In this document: positions 1-6,322 of the stretch, piece after piece
Layout of the letters: every line of letters begins with the position of its first letter
Position numbering within the stretch: the stretch's first letter is position 1
Source of the DNA: Erysipelotrichaceae bacterium UBA3379
GTDB lineage: Bacteria; Bacillota_I; Bacilli_A; Erysipelotrichales; Coprobacillaceae
Assembly: GCA_002359025.1 (NCBI GenBank)
Contig: DEPZ01000002.1
Span: 6,036 to 16,629 of the forward strand
Direction of reading: 5' to 3'
Length of the DNA stretch: 10,594 bases
Program-made: the position numbers and the translations under genes
Notes under the pieces: model-generated
Told to the model about the DNA's origin: nothing
Seen by the model: the letters and a program-made list of their open reading frames with translations, nothing else
The model's database searches: none

Positions 1-52
1 CACGAATGCCGGAGCCACAATCCGGTGCGTTAACCACTTCGCCACGATCGCC
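1..52 (-). tRNA. tRNA-His (GUG), 3' part cut off by the window edge
   Basis: Read on the minus strand, the 5' acceptor arm starts with GGCGATCG at 52-45, which includes the extra 5' G typical of tRNA-His. A D-arm follows with the AAGTGGTTAA loop. The anticodon stem CCGGA/TCCGG (25-9) closes a 7-base loop holding GTG (complement of 16-18), the histidine anticodon. The variable region runs to position 1; the T-arm and 3' acceptor strand lie outside the window. The identity call rests on the visible anticodon loop. The gene has its own promoter at 88-116 and is divergent from luxS. Other tRNA genes may follow beyond the left edge. Confidence 0.93.
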
Positions 53-87
53 ATGTTTTTTAGCCCTTTCCTTCAAGGACAAGTACT

Positions 88-116
88 AGTATACACAATA
101 CTTACATGTTTGTAAA
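88..116 (-). promoter_or_regulatory. Promoter of tRNA-His
   Basis: On the minus strand, TTTACA (116-111) and TATACT (93-88) are separated by exactly 17 bases, a near-consensus sigma-A promoter. Transcription would start near 81, about 30 bases before the tRNA 5' end at 52, leaving a short leader to be removed by RNase P. Confidence 0.8.
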
Positions 117-137
117 GAGTTTTTTTCATTTTTTTAA

Positions 138-166
138 TTTATTTTTTTCATCAAATTATATATAAT
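138..166 (+). promoter_or_regulatory. Candidate luxS promoter
   Basis: A perfect TATAAT lies at 161-166, with the weak -35 TTTATT 17 bases upstream at 138-143, in a T-rich tract. The predicted start near 173 leaves a leader of about 20 bases with the ribosome binding site. The -10 is convincing and the -35 is not. The surrounding A/T richness makes chance matches likely. Confidence 0.4.
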
Positions 167-194
167 AATAACCAGAAAGGAAAAGGTAGATGAG

Positions 195-641
195 ATGGAA
201 AGAATTACAAGTTTTTGCGTTGATCATAGACAATTAAAAAAAGGTGTTTACATATCTAGAGTTGATGACACTTTAACAACTTATGATATTAGAATGTGCG
301 AACCTAATGTGGATACACCACTAGACCCTAAAGCAGCCCATACAATTGAGCATATTGGTGCAACTCTTCTAAGAAATGGAGACTATAAAGATCATATCAT
401 TTATTTTGGACCAATGGGTTGTATGACAGGATTCTATTTAATCACAAAAGATTTAGAATTTGATACTATTATCTCTTTAGTACGTCATCTCTATGAAAAA
501 ATAGCTTCATGGGATCAAGAGATTCCTGGTGCGAAAATTGAAGAATGTGGAAATTATACATATATGGACTTAGATAAAGCAAAAGAAGCAGCTAAGTTCT
601 TCTTAAATGCTTCTTGGCAACATACTTATCATTATTTGTAA
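195..641 (+). CDS. luxS: S-ribosylhomocysteine lyase LuxS
   Basis: LuxS is a cytosolic metalloenzyme that cleaves S-ribosylhomocysteine to homocysteine and DPD, the precursor of autoinducer-2, as part of the activated methyl cycle. At 148 residues it is slightly shorter than the usual 155-160. The metal-binding motif HTIEH is at 49-53 (H49, H53). The third ligand is C118 in the ECGNY segment. The catalytic pair corresponds to E52 and C76, the latter in GPMGCMTGFY. DIR at 31-33 matches the conserved substrate-binding arginine region. The ATG at 195 is preceded by a purine-rich site (AAAGGAAAAGG, about 8 bases upstream); the ATG at 190 is out of frame. The gene is monocistronic, with a terminator that begins in its stop codon. 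No pfs/mtnN or methionine genes are adjacent. Confidence 0.97.
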   Translation: MERITSFCVDHRQLKKGVYISRVDDTLTTYDIRMCEPNVDTPLDPKAAHTIEHIGATLLRNGDYKDHIIYFGPMGCMTGFYLITKDLEFDTIISLVRHLYEKIASWDQEIPGAKIEECGNYTYMDLDKAKEAAKFFLNASWQHTYHYL

Positions 642-664
642 GACAGTTTATCTGTCTTTTTTTA
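640..664 (+). terminator. Intrinsic terminator of luxS
   Basis: AAGACAG (640-646) pairs with CTGTCTT (652-658) across a 5-base loop and runs into a T tract at 657-663. The stem begins in the luxS TAA stop codon. The convergent beta-glucosidase gene ends at 662, so the T tract overlaps its stop. Read on the minus strand the hairpin is not followed by a T run, so it probably works only for luxS. Confidence 0.85.
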
Positions 665-2125
665 TTCAAATAAACAAGCTCCATTTGTTTCAATGACATG
701 TTTATACCAATCAAATGATTTCTTTTTATATCTATTATATGTTCCATTTCCATAATCATCGGCATCCACATATATAAATCCATATCTTTTACTCATTTGT
801 TTTGTTGATTCTGAAACAATATCTATACATCCCCATGATGTATACCCCATACATTCTATACCATCTATTTCTATAGCATTTAACATTTCTCTAAAATGAG
901 CATCAAAGTAATCAATTCGATATTGATCATCTACTGTACCATTAATCAATTCATCTTTAGCTCCTAATCCATTTTCTACAATAAATAATGGTTTTCTATA
1001 TCGATCATATAAATCCACCATAGAAACTCTTAGTCCTATTGGATCAATTTGCCATCCCCAATCACTAGATGGTATATATGGATTTTTAATCGCAACATTT
1101 GTATTTGCAGCAGTTTTCTTTAATCCTTTATCATCCTTAGCAACACAACTACTAGAATAATAAGAGAATGATACAAAGTCTACTGGATATTTCTTCATAA
1201 TATCTAAATCGCCATCTTCCATCTTAATATGAATACCTTCATTTTTAAATTTAGCTAATAAATAAGCTGGATATTCTCCAAAAACTTGTGTATCACTATA
1301 ACAATATGTACTTCTCATATCTTGTTGTGCTTGTAAAACATCTTCTGGTTTACATGTATATGGATAATAAGTTAATTTTGTTAACATACATCCCACTTTC
1401 GCTCCAGGTATTTTTTCATGTATCACTTTTGTCGCAAGTGCGCTCGCTACAAATTGATGGTGCATAGCTTGAAATATAACTTCTTGAAAGTTTCTGTTTG
1501 GAAAGCGATCTTCTACAAGTCCACCTGTTGTATAAGGATGTCTTATCATAGAGTCAACTTCATTAAATGTCAACCAATATTTAACCTTATTTTTGTATCT
1601 ATCAACAATAACATTTACAAATCTCATAAACATATCAATGACTTCTCTCGAAGCCCAACCATCATAATTTAATACAATATGAACAGGTGGTTCATAATGT
1701 GAAATAGTCACCAATGGTTCAATACCATATTTATGTAATTCATCAAATACATCATCATAGAACTTTAATCCTTCTTCATTAGGTTTTTCATCATCACCAT
1801 TAGGAAAAATTCTAGACCAAGCAATAGACATTCTATAAACCTTAAATCCCATTTCAGCAAACAATCGAATATCTTCTTTGTAGTGATGGTATCCATCACT
1901 ACCATGTCTTTTTGGATATAAAGATGTATCTGTTGATTTTAATGCTTCTTCAATTTCTTTTGTTGTGATTGAATTATGAGCTTTATAATCCTGTACATCT
2001 ACATCTAAATGATGTCTTGCACAATCAGATACACTGATTCCTTTACCTCCTTCGTTCCAACCACCTTCATATTGATTTGCAGCAGTGGCTCCTCCCCATA
2101 AAAATCCTTCTGGAAATTGTCTCAT
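662..2125 (-). CDS. 6-phospho-beta-glucosidase (glycoside hydrolase family 1)
   Basis: This cytosolic GH1 enzyme is predicted to hydrolyse phosphorylated beta-glucosides, such as cellobiose-6-phosphate or aryl-beta-glucoside phosphates, that enter through a PTS. The 487 residues are full length for the family. The N-terminal FPEGFLWGGATAANQYEGGW block is the GH1 signature. The acid/base is E189 in TFNE (186-189) and the nucleophile is E384 in VENG (383-386). The C-terminal SKRYGFIYVD (445-454) carries the Ser/Lys/Tyr set that marks the phospho-sugar branch, separating it from plain beta-glucosidases. The start has an excellent AGGAGGAG site 5 bases upstream. No PTS components or BglG-type antiterminator are adjacent. 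The upstream region contains the inverted repeat at 2181-2294. Substrate detail (bglA, bglH or ascB type) cannot be fixed from sequence, so no symbol is given. Confidence 0.93.
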   Translation of the reverse strand: MRQFPEGFLWGGATAANQYEGGWNEGGKGISVSDCARHHLDVDVQDYKAHNSITTKEIEEALKSTDTSLYPKRHGSDGYHHYKEDIRLFAEMGFKVYRMSIAWSRIFPNGDDEKPNEEGLKFYDDVFDELHKYGIEPLVTISHYEPPVHIVLNYDGWASREVIDMFMRFVNVIVDRYKNKVKYWLTFNEVDSMIRHPYTTGGLVEDRFPNRNFQEVIFQAMHHQFVASALATKVIHEKIPGAKVGCMLTKLTYYPYTCKPEDVLQAQQDMRSTYCYSDTQVFGEYPAYLLAKFKNEGIHIKMEDGDLDIMKKYPVDFVSFSYYSSSCVAKDDKGLKKTAANTNVAIKNPYIPSSDWGWQIDPIGLRVSMVDLYDRYRKPLFIVENGLGAKDELINGTVDDQYRIDYFDAHFREMLNAIEIDGIECMGYTSWGCIDIVSESTKQMSKRYGFIYVDADDYGNGTYNRYKKKSFDWYKHVIETNGACLFE

Positions 2126-2180
2126 TTTTTCTCCTCCTTATAAATATTCCTTGATTTTGATATCTTTTATATTCAAATAA

Positions 2181-2294
2181 AAAAGACTCTTTTGTGATGT
2201 GAAGATATCTAGATAATATTTTTATCTTCTCTTATTTAACACCATATTGCAGATAATGAAAAGCTATTTTCAAATCATGCAAAAAGAGTCTCTT
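2181..2294. repeat. 114-base imperfect inverted repeat upstream of the beta-glucosidase gene
   Basis: The left arm (2181-2207) and the reverse complement of the right arm (2265-2294) align as GACTCTTTT-G--TGATnTGAAnATA, with only two substitutions and gaps of 1 and 2 bases. The outer 10-11 bases (AGACTCTTTTG) are identical apart from one extra T. About 57 bases lie between the arms. They contain the palindrome TATCTAGATA (2206-2215) and a GAAGATA/TATCTTC pair (2201-2207 and 2223-2229). On the minus strand the second arm is followed directly by TTTTTTATTT. This could be a long terminator for the XRE gene, an attenuator in the beta-glucosidase leader, or a miniature inverted-repeat element. No clear target-site duplication flanks it. 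The wider gene-free stretch 2126-2323 holds no further gene. A weak promoter pair for the glucosidase (TTTTCA at 2262-2257, TTAAAT at 2239-2234) is inside the loop. Confidence 0.6.
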
Positions 2295-2323
2295 TCTATT
2301 TATATTTATAAGCACTATAACCT

Positions 2324-2773
2324 TTATGTTCTACTCTTCCAAACTCTGGCAAGTATATCCTTTAAAACAAGCATAGCATCTAATTGATTATAATGATATG
2401 TTTTTTCTAAATCATTTAATAAGACAGTTAATTCTTTAGCATAGAAGTTGATATCAACTTCATCTTGATATTTTGCAAGTATAGGATACTGTTTTGACCA
2501 TACTTTTGTCCAATCGATTTTATTTATTGTTTCTTCACTCGTATTTTCAATCATATCCTGTACTTTATCTACATCGACATCAAAATCAATCAACTCATCT
2601 AATGTTAAATTATATAAAATTGCCAACTGCTTCGATTGTCTAATATCAGGCAATGTCTCATTAAGTTCCCATTTAGATATAGTTTGTCTACTTACACCTA
2701 ATTTCTGCGCAACTTCCTCTTGTGATAATCCTTTGTTTTTACGTGCTTCAAATAAATGATTTCCTAACTCCAT
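2324..2773 (-). CDS. XRE-family helix-turn-helix transcriptional regulator
   Basis: This is a 149-residue DNA-binding regulator. Residues 6-60 form a Cro/C1-type HTH. The first helix is around LFEARKNKGLSQEEVAQKLG, and the recognition helix SRQTISKWE lies at 28-36. LPDIRQSKQLAILYNLTLDELI completes the five-helix fold. The remaining 90 residues are a helical, charged tail of no recognised function (WTKVWSKQYPIL near 88-99), presumably for dimerisation or signal sensing. The ATG at 2773 is chosen because GGAGGT ends 7 bases upstream; a longer frame to 2815 would place the ribosome binding site inside the coding region. The gene follows the acetyltransferase gene by about 100 bases, with its own promoter candidate and a 10-base palindrome in the gap. 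No target can be assigned; autoregulation or control of a neighbour is a guess. Confidence 0.9.
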   Translation of the reverse strand: MELGNHLFEARKNKGLSQEEVAQKLGVSRQTISKWELNETLPDIRQSKQLAILYNLTLDELIDFDVDVDKVQDMIENTSEETINKIDWTKVWSKQYPILAKYQDEVDINFYAKELTVLLNDLEKTYHYNQLDAMLVLKDILARVWKSRT

Positions 2774-2792
2774 ACTTTGCACCTCCACTATG

Positions 2793-2821
2793 ATTATAAA
2801 ATAAATATCATACAATATCTA
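2793..2821 (-). promoter_or_regulatory. Candidate promoter of the XRE regulator gene
   Basis: On the minus strand, TAGATA (2821-2816) and a perfect TATAAT (2798-2793) are 17 bases apart. Transcription would begin near 2786, right at the GGAGGT ribosome binding site (2786-2781), giving an unusually short leader. An alternative pair, TTGTTT-N16-TATGAT, lies slightly upstream. Confidence 0.4.
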
Positions 2822-2839
2822 CCAACACAAACAATCAAT

Positions 2840-2849
2840 TATGCGCATA
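2840..2849. promoter_or_regulatory. Palindrome TATGCGCATA, possible operator
   Basis: A perfect 10-base palindrome sits in the gap between the acetyltransferase and XRE genes, about 20 bases upstream of the candidate -35. Its GCGC core stands out in A/T-rich surroundings. It could be the XRE protein's own operator. That is inference from position only. Confidence 0.3.
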
Positions 2850-2872
2850 TTTTTAACATACTTCTATTTCAT

Positions 2873-3505
2873 TTATTCTATGTAAGATTGACTCATAATA
2901 TAAAACTCATCTTGACTTGGCATATGTTTTCTTTCCATCTTTTCTAAAGTATCATCATATGCCAGCGCCTCATCTAAATCAATTGCTATAGCTGGATTTT
3001 CATAATAAGTCCAATGATGATTTTCTAATGCATTTTCTTTTAAAACTTTAACAAGCATCGCTGAAGGATATTTTCCATTTTCTATACTTATATCAAATAA
3101 TTTACAACTCTTAAAGCCAAGACTAACATAATTACTTGGACTTCCTACAATAACAATCGCATCATAACCTAATTCTTTTGCCTTTTGTAAAGAATACTCT
3201 ATTAATTTCTTACCATAACCTTTTCTTTGATATTCTTTTTCTATACATACAGGACCAAAAGTGAGAATATCTTTTTGATTCCCTTGTTCATCTTTTAAAA
3301 TAGACTTTGTATACATAATATTTCCAACAATCTTACCATCAACTTCTAATACAAAATCCAACTCTTTTATAAAATCTTTATGATTTCTTATTTGTTTTGC
3401 AATAAAATGTTCTATACAACCAGGCATATACACATTATAAAATGATCTTCTAATCATATTTTCTACATATTCATAATCATCTTTTGTTTCTAGTCTAATA
3501 TTCAT
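2873..3505 (-). CDS. GNAT-family N-acetyltransferase (YhbS-like)
   Basis: A 210-residue predicted acetyl-CoA-dependent N-acetyltransferase, probably cytosolic, with unknown acceptor. The GNAT core is clear. A beta strand LDFVLEVDGKIVGNIMY lies near 49-65. Motif A, FGPVCIEKEYQRKGYGKKL (about 83-101), contains the acetyl-CoA pyrophosphate loop Q93-R-K-G-Y-G98. The following helix and strand read LQKAKELGYDAIVIVG, with SPSNYVSLGFK typical of the YhbS/COG3153 group. The C-terminal part beyond about 140 is less conserved. The ATG at 3505 is preferred because AAGGTG lies 6 bases upstream; the in-frame TTG at 3526 has no good site. No terminator is visible after its stop, so readthrough into the XRE gene is possible. 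I could not identify a convincing promoter. Confidence 0.9.
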   Translation of the reverse strand: MNIRLETKDDYEYVENMIRRSFYNVYMPGCIEHFIAKQIRNHKDFIKELDFVLEVDGKIVGNIMYTKSILKDEQGNQKDILTFGPVCIEKEYQRKGYGKKLIEYSLQKAKELGYDAIVIVGSPSNYVSLGFKSCKLFDISIENGKYPSAMLVKVLKENALENHHWTYYENPAIAIDLDEALAYDDTLEKMERKHMPSQDEFYIMSQSYIE

Positions 3506-3570
3506 ATTTTTCACCTTTTCTTTCAAATCACTTATTTTTCATAAAAGAAGAACTTACAAACCATAAAAGG

Positions 3571-3594
3571 AAAAAGACACTTTTATAAGTGTCT
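3571..3594 (-). terminator. Intrinsic terminator of the mrp gene
   Basis: On the minus strand AGACACTT (3594-3587) pairs perfectly with AAGTGTCT (3582-3575) over a 4-base ATAA loop, followed by a T run (3575-3571). The TAG stop of the mrp gene (3595-3593) overlaps the first stem bases. Confidence 0.9.
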
Positions 3595-4414
3595 AAAATT
3601 CTTTAACTGTTTCATGAAATTCTTCTAACCAATCAGAACCATATTCTTCAACACAACCCATATCACTTAAACGAGTTAATTCACTATCTAATGGAAGATG
3701 TCCTAAAACTTTTAAATCATATTTTTGAGCTACATCTTCTAAATGACTCTTTCCAAATACATAAATCTTTTTACCACAATCAGGACATTCTACATAACTC
3801 ATATTCTCTACGATACCCAAAATAGGAACATTCATTTGTTTAGCCATATTCACTGCTTTAGAAACAATCATACTAACTAATTCTTGAGGGCTTGTTACAA
3901 TCACAATACCATCCAATGGTAATGATTGGAATATTGTAAGAGGAACATCACCTGTACCTGGAGGCATATCTACAAACATATAGTCTACATCTCCCCAACG
4001 TACATCACTCCAGAATTGTTTAATCATACCTGCTAAAATAGGACCTCTCCATACAACAGGTTCTTCTACATCTTCTAATAAAAGATTTGTAGACATAATC
4101 TTTATTCCTTGTTTAGACAATACAGGTACAATTTCTGTTCCGTCTGAATAGACTTCTTGATTTTCTACTCCAAATGTTCTTGCGATAGATGGACCTGTAA
4201 TATCTCCATCTAATACAGCAACCATTTTTCCTTCACGTTGTTTTAATATAGCTAATAAAGATGTAATAGAAGATTTTCCTACACCACCTTTACCACTGAC
4301 AACACCAATAACTTTTTTTACTCGAGAATGCTTATTCATAGGAGCCAAAAGGCTTCTTTCATTACATTCTTCTTGACATGATGAGCAATCATGATTACAT
4401 GTTTCACTACTCAT
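3593..4414 (-). CDS. mrp: Mrp/NBP35-family Fe-S cluster carrier ATPase
   Basis: A cytosolic P-loop ATPase of the Mrp/ApbC/NBP35 family that binds and delivers [4Fe-4S] clusters. Over 273 residues the order is as follows. The N-terminus is cysteine-rich (C6, C10, C13, C17; CX3CX2CX3C). A deviant Walker A, SGKGGVGKS, lies at about 40-48, with the signature lysine of the SIMIBI/MinD class. DGDITGPS comes near 69-76. The Walker B-like VDMPPGTGD is near 148-156. The conserved CPDC (C210, C213) is the bridging cluster-binding pair, in VENMSYVECPDCGKKIYVFG. The ATG at 4414 is used because GGAG is 8 bases upstream; the in-frame GTG at 4423 lies within that site. It is 46 bases downstream of the yitT-like gene, so co-transcription is possible, though a weak internal promoter is also present. 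The usual MIP18/DUF59 domain is absent, as in many Bacillota versions. Confidence 0.95.
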   Translation of the reverse strand: MSSETCNHDCSSCQEECNERSLLAPMNKHSRVKKVIGVVSGKGGVGKSSITSLLAILKQREGKMVAVLDGDITGPSIARTFGVENQEVYSDGTEIVPVLSKQGIKIMSTNLLLEDVEEPVVWRGPILAGMIKQFWSDVRWGDVDYMFVDMPPGTGDVPLTIFQSLPLDGIVIVTSPQELVSMIVSKAVNMAKQMNVPILGIVENMSYVECPDCGKKIYVFGKSHLEDVAQKYDLKVLGHLPLDSELTRLSDMGCVEEYGSDWLEEFHETVKEF

Positions 4415-4442
4415 TACTTCCACTCCTTTTCAACATATCTCT

Positions 4443-4471
4443 ATTATACTCTTTTTTTCTTTAAGATTCTA
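4443..4471 (-). promoter_or_regulatory. Weak candidate internal promoter for mrp
   Basis: A perfect TATAAT on the minus strand (4448-4443) has only a poor -35, TAGAAT (4471-4466), 17 bases upstream, overlapping the end of the yitT-like gene. No terminator separates the two genes, so mrp may have both readthrough and its own start. Confidence 0.3.
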
Positions 4472-5321
4472 TATACTCTTTTTGAAAAGTAAACCCTCTT
4501 CCTTTGACTTCATTCACTTGTGAAACAACCATAAAGGCATGTTCATCTATATTTAGTACAAGTTCATTTAATTTCGGTAACTCACGACTACTTACAACAG
4601 TCATAATCACCGGATACTCATGATGCATATATCCTGTTTTAGATAATAGCAGTGTTGTTCCTCTATCAAGTGTATGATTAATAACAGCATTAATCTTTTC
4701 ATACTCTTTAGAAACAATCATAACTTCTCTTTGTGTCTTTCCAACAACCAATACCTTATCTAATACAATTGTATATGTTGCGACTAAAACAATACCATAT
4801 AATACCATTTCTCTATTTGTAAAGAAAACTTGCATTAATAAAATAATAAAATCAAATACATACATAGATACTGATACTGGTATACCAATTTTCTTATTAA
4901 TAACAAGTGGTGGTATATCCATTCCGCCAGTAGAAGCATTACATTTAATAACAATACCTATAGCACTTCCAATCATGACTCCACCTAATAATGCAGCAAG
5001 CAAAGGATCACTTGTCATAGGAACATACCCTATCGTTCTTTCAAACACACTTAATATAAAAGGATAATAAAATGTACTAATAAGTGTCGTTAATGCAAAA
5101 GTCTTACCCAAAACAATAAATCCTAAGACAAACATGAGTGCATTAAAAATAGATACAAATAATGTAATAGAAATACCAAAAGCATGATTTGCTCCTATAG
5201 CTAAACCTGTAGAACCTCCTGTAATTAATCCAGTAGGAACAATAAATAATAAAACAGCCAAAGCATATATTGTATTTCCAATGATAACACCAATAATATT
5301 TTTTATTAACTTCTTATTCAT
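4461..5321 (-). CDS. YitT-family membrane protein (DUF2179 C-terminal domain)
   Basis: A 286-residue integral membrane protein of the YitT/YpjC/YvjA family, whose molecular function is not settled. There are about six predicted membrane segments: roughly 8-29, 50-71, 75-93, 106-125, 150-167 and 172-191. Two related glycine-rich motifs, GLITGGSTGLA (31-41) and CNASTGGMDI (127-136), sit at equivalent points of the duplicated membrane unit and are the family hallmark. Residues from about 196 to 283 form the soluble DUF2179 domain, ending in the characteristic VKGRGFT (272-278). The ATG at 5321 has an AGAGG site about 8 bases upstream and a promoter with an extended -10 box. The mrp gene follows after 46 bases with no terminator. 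The family call is secure; the transport substrate or role is unknown. Confidence 0.93.
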   Translation of the reverse strand: MNKKLIKNIIGVIIGNTIYALAVLLFIVPTGLITGGSTGLAIGANHAFGISITLFVSIFNALMFVLGFIVLGKTFALTTLISTFYYPFILSVFERTIGYVPMTSDPLLAALLGGVMIGSAIGIVIKCNASTGGMDIPPLVINKKIGIPVSVSMYVFDFIILLMQVFFTNREMVLYGIVLVATYTIVLDKVLVVGKTQREVMIVSKEYEKINAVINHTLDRGTTLLLSKTGYMHHEYPVIMTVVSSRELPKLNELVLNIDEHAFMVVSQVNEVKGRGFTFQKEYIES

Positions 5322-5344
5322 ATACTAACCTCTTTTCCTCAAGT

Positions 5345-5373
5345 AGTATATCAAATAATGAGAAGAAGATAAA
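5345..5373 (-). promoter_or_regulatory. Promoter of the yitT-like gene, extended -10 type
   Basis: On the minus strand, TATACT (5350-5345) is preceded by TG one base upstream (extended -10). A weak TTTATC (5373-5368) lies 17 bases upstream. One arm of a 9-base inverted repeat, TATATCAAA (5348-5356) with TTTGATATA (5392-5400), overlaps this -10, so regulation at this site is possible. Confidence 0.5.
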
Positions 5374-5424
5374 CAAAAAGAAGCGATAATCTTTGATATA
5401 TAGACTCTATTCTCTTTTATAAAT

Positions 5425-5445
5425 AAAAAACACCACAAGGTGTTT
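5425..5445 (-). terminator. Intrinsic terminator after the ABC ATPase gene
   Basis: On the minus strand AAACACC (5445-5439) pairs with GGTGTTT (5434-5428) over a TTGT loop, followed by a T run (5430-5425). It lies 16 bases after the ABC ATPase stop codon and closes the GntR-ABC operon. Confidence 0.9.
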
Positions 5446-5461
5446 CTTTCCAATAGATTCT

Positions 5462-6322
5462 TTAAACTTTTTGTCCCTTAGCATAAAATATCATAACATC
5501 TTCTATAGAAGCAGGATGGATATCTATATCATAAAATACTTTTTTAATTTCATATTTATTTTTAATTAATACTGAATAGTAATAATCTTCTTTTTTATAG
5601 AAAACAATATCTTGTGGATTTAATTGTTGAAAAAAGTTTTCTTTACAATGAATAATACCATAACTATTCTGTAATTCATCATTAGACAGTATAAAAGCCA
5701 ACTTTCCTTCATGAAGATATGCAATATAATCAGCAATCTTATCTAAATCACTTGTAATATGTGAAGACATCAATACAGAATGGGTTTCATCTTCTATAAA
5801 ATCTCTTAAGACCTCTAAGATCTCATTTCTAAATAATGGATCTAATCCATTTGTAGCTTCATCTAATATAAGTAATTCAGGTTTATATGATAAAACACAA
5901 GCAAATTGTAATTTCATTTTCATCCCCTTAGAAAAAGTCTTTAATTTCTTCTTTTCAGGCAATCCAAATCTTTGTAAATAATCTTTATACATTACTAAAT
6001 CAAAATTCTTATAAACATTCTTTAATATTTTTGAAATAAATATTGGTGTAAAATTCTCATTATAATAAGCTGTATCAAATATAACACCTATCTTCTCTTT
6101 AATCTCTTTTTCATGATTGACAAATTCTTTTCCCAAGATATTTAATTGATCATAACACGAAGATACATTTCCAACAATAGTACTTATAAGAGTAGATTTT
6201 CCTGCCCCATTTTCTCCAATCAATCCCAGTATTGTTCCTTTAGGAAGTTCAAAAGATATAGAATCCAAACAAAAATCCCCATATGATTTAGAAAGATTTT
6301 TAACCTGAATCGCATTCTCCAT
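5462..6322 (-). CDS. ABC transporter ATP-binding protein (YtrB-like)
   Basis: A 286-residue nucleotide-binding subunit, presumably peripheral to a membrane permease. Walker A is GENGAGKST (36-44). The signature loop is FSKGM (130-134), the S-K-G-M form seen in YtrB-type ATPases rather than LSGGQ. Walker B is LLILDE (150-155), followed by the D-loop NGLDP (158-162), and the switch histidine is H188. The 80 residues after about 205 form an extra C-terminal domain rich in Tyr and Lys, with no recognised motif. The gene starts within the stop codon of the GntR gene (TAATG overlap). GGAGG lies 8 bases upstream inside that gene, which implies translational coupling. A permease would normally follow, but a terminator comes instead. 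The permease must be encoded elsewhere or is absent. Confidence 0.94.
   Translation of the reverse strand: MENAIQVKNLSKSYGDFCLDSISFELPKGTILGLIGENGAGKSTLISTIVGNVSSCYDQLNILGKEFVNHEKEIKEKIGVIFDTAYYNENFTPIFISKILKNVYKNFDLVMYKDYLQRFGLPEKKKLKTFSKGMKMKLQFACVLSYKPELLILDEATNGLDPLFRNEILEVLRDFIEDETHSVLMSSHITSDLDKIADYIAYLHEGKLAFILSNDELQNSYGIIHCKENFFQQLNPQDIVFYKKEDYYYSVLIKNKYEIKKVFYDIDIHPASIEDVMIFYAKGQKV

Noticed and set aside
592..783. Minus-strand frame of 63 codons beside the luxS end
   Set aside because: It lies across the ends of luxS and the beta-glucosidase gene in a third frame, has no ribosome binding site and contains low-complexity residues.
1418..1672. Plus-strand frame of 84 codons inside the beta-glucosidase gene
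   Set aside because: It is antisense to a full-length, motif-complete enzyme and encodes nothing recognisable.
2126..2323. BglG/LicT-type antiterminator target (RAT) or catabolite-responsive element upstream of the beta-glucosidase gene
   Set aside because: I looked for the GGATTGTTAC-type RAT core and a CcpA-type cre and saw neither; only the unrelated inverted repeat is present.
4364..4399. Cysteine cluster CX3CX2CX3C at the Mrp N-terminus as a novelty
   Set aside because: Cysteine-rich N-termini are common in Bacillota Mrp/NBP35 proteins; it is noted in the gene entry but not unusual.
5930..5946. FSKGM as a degraded ABC signature motif
   Set aside because: The S-K-G-M form is normal for YtrB-type ATPases, and all other catalytic motifs are intact, so it is not evidence of inactivation.
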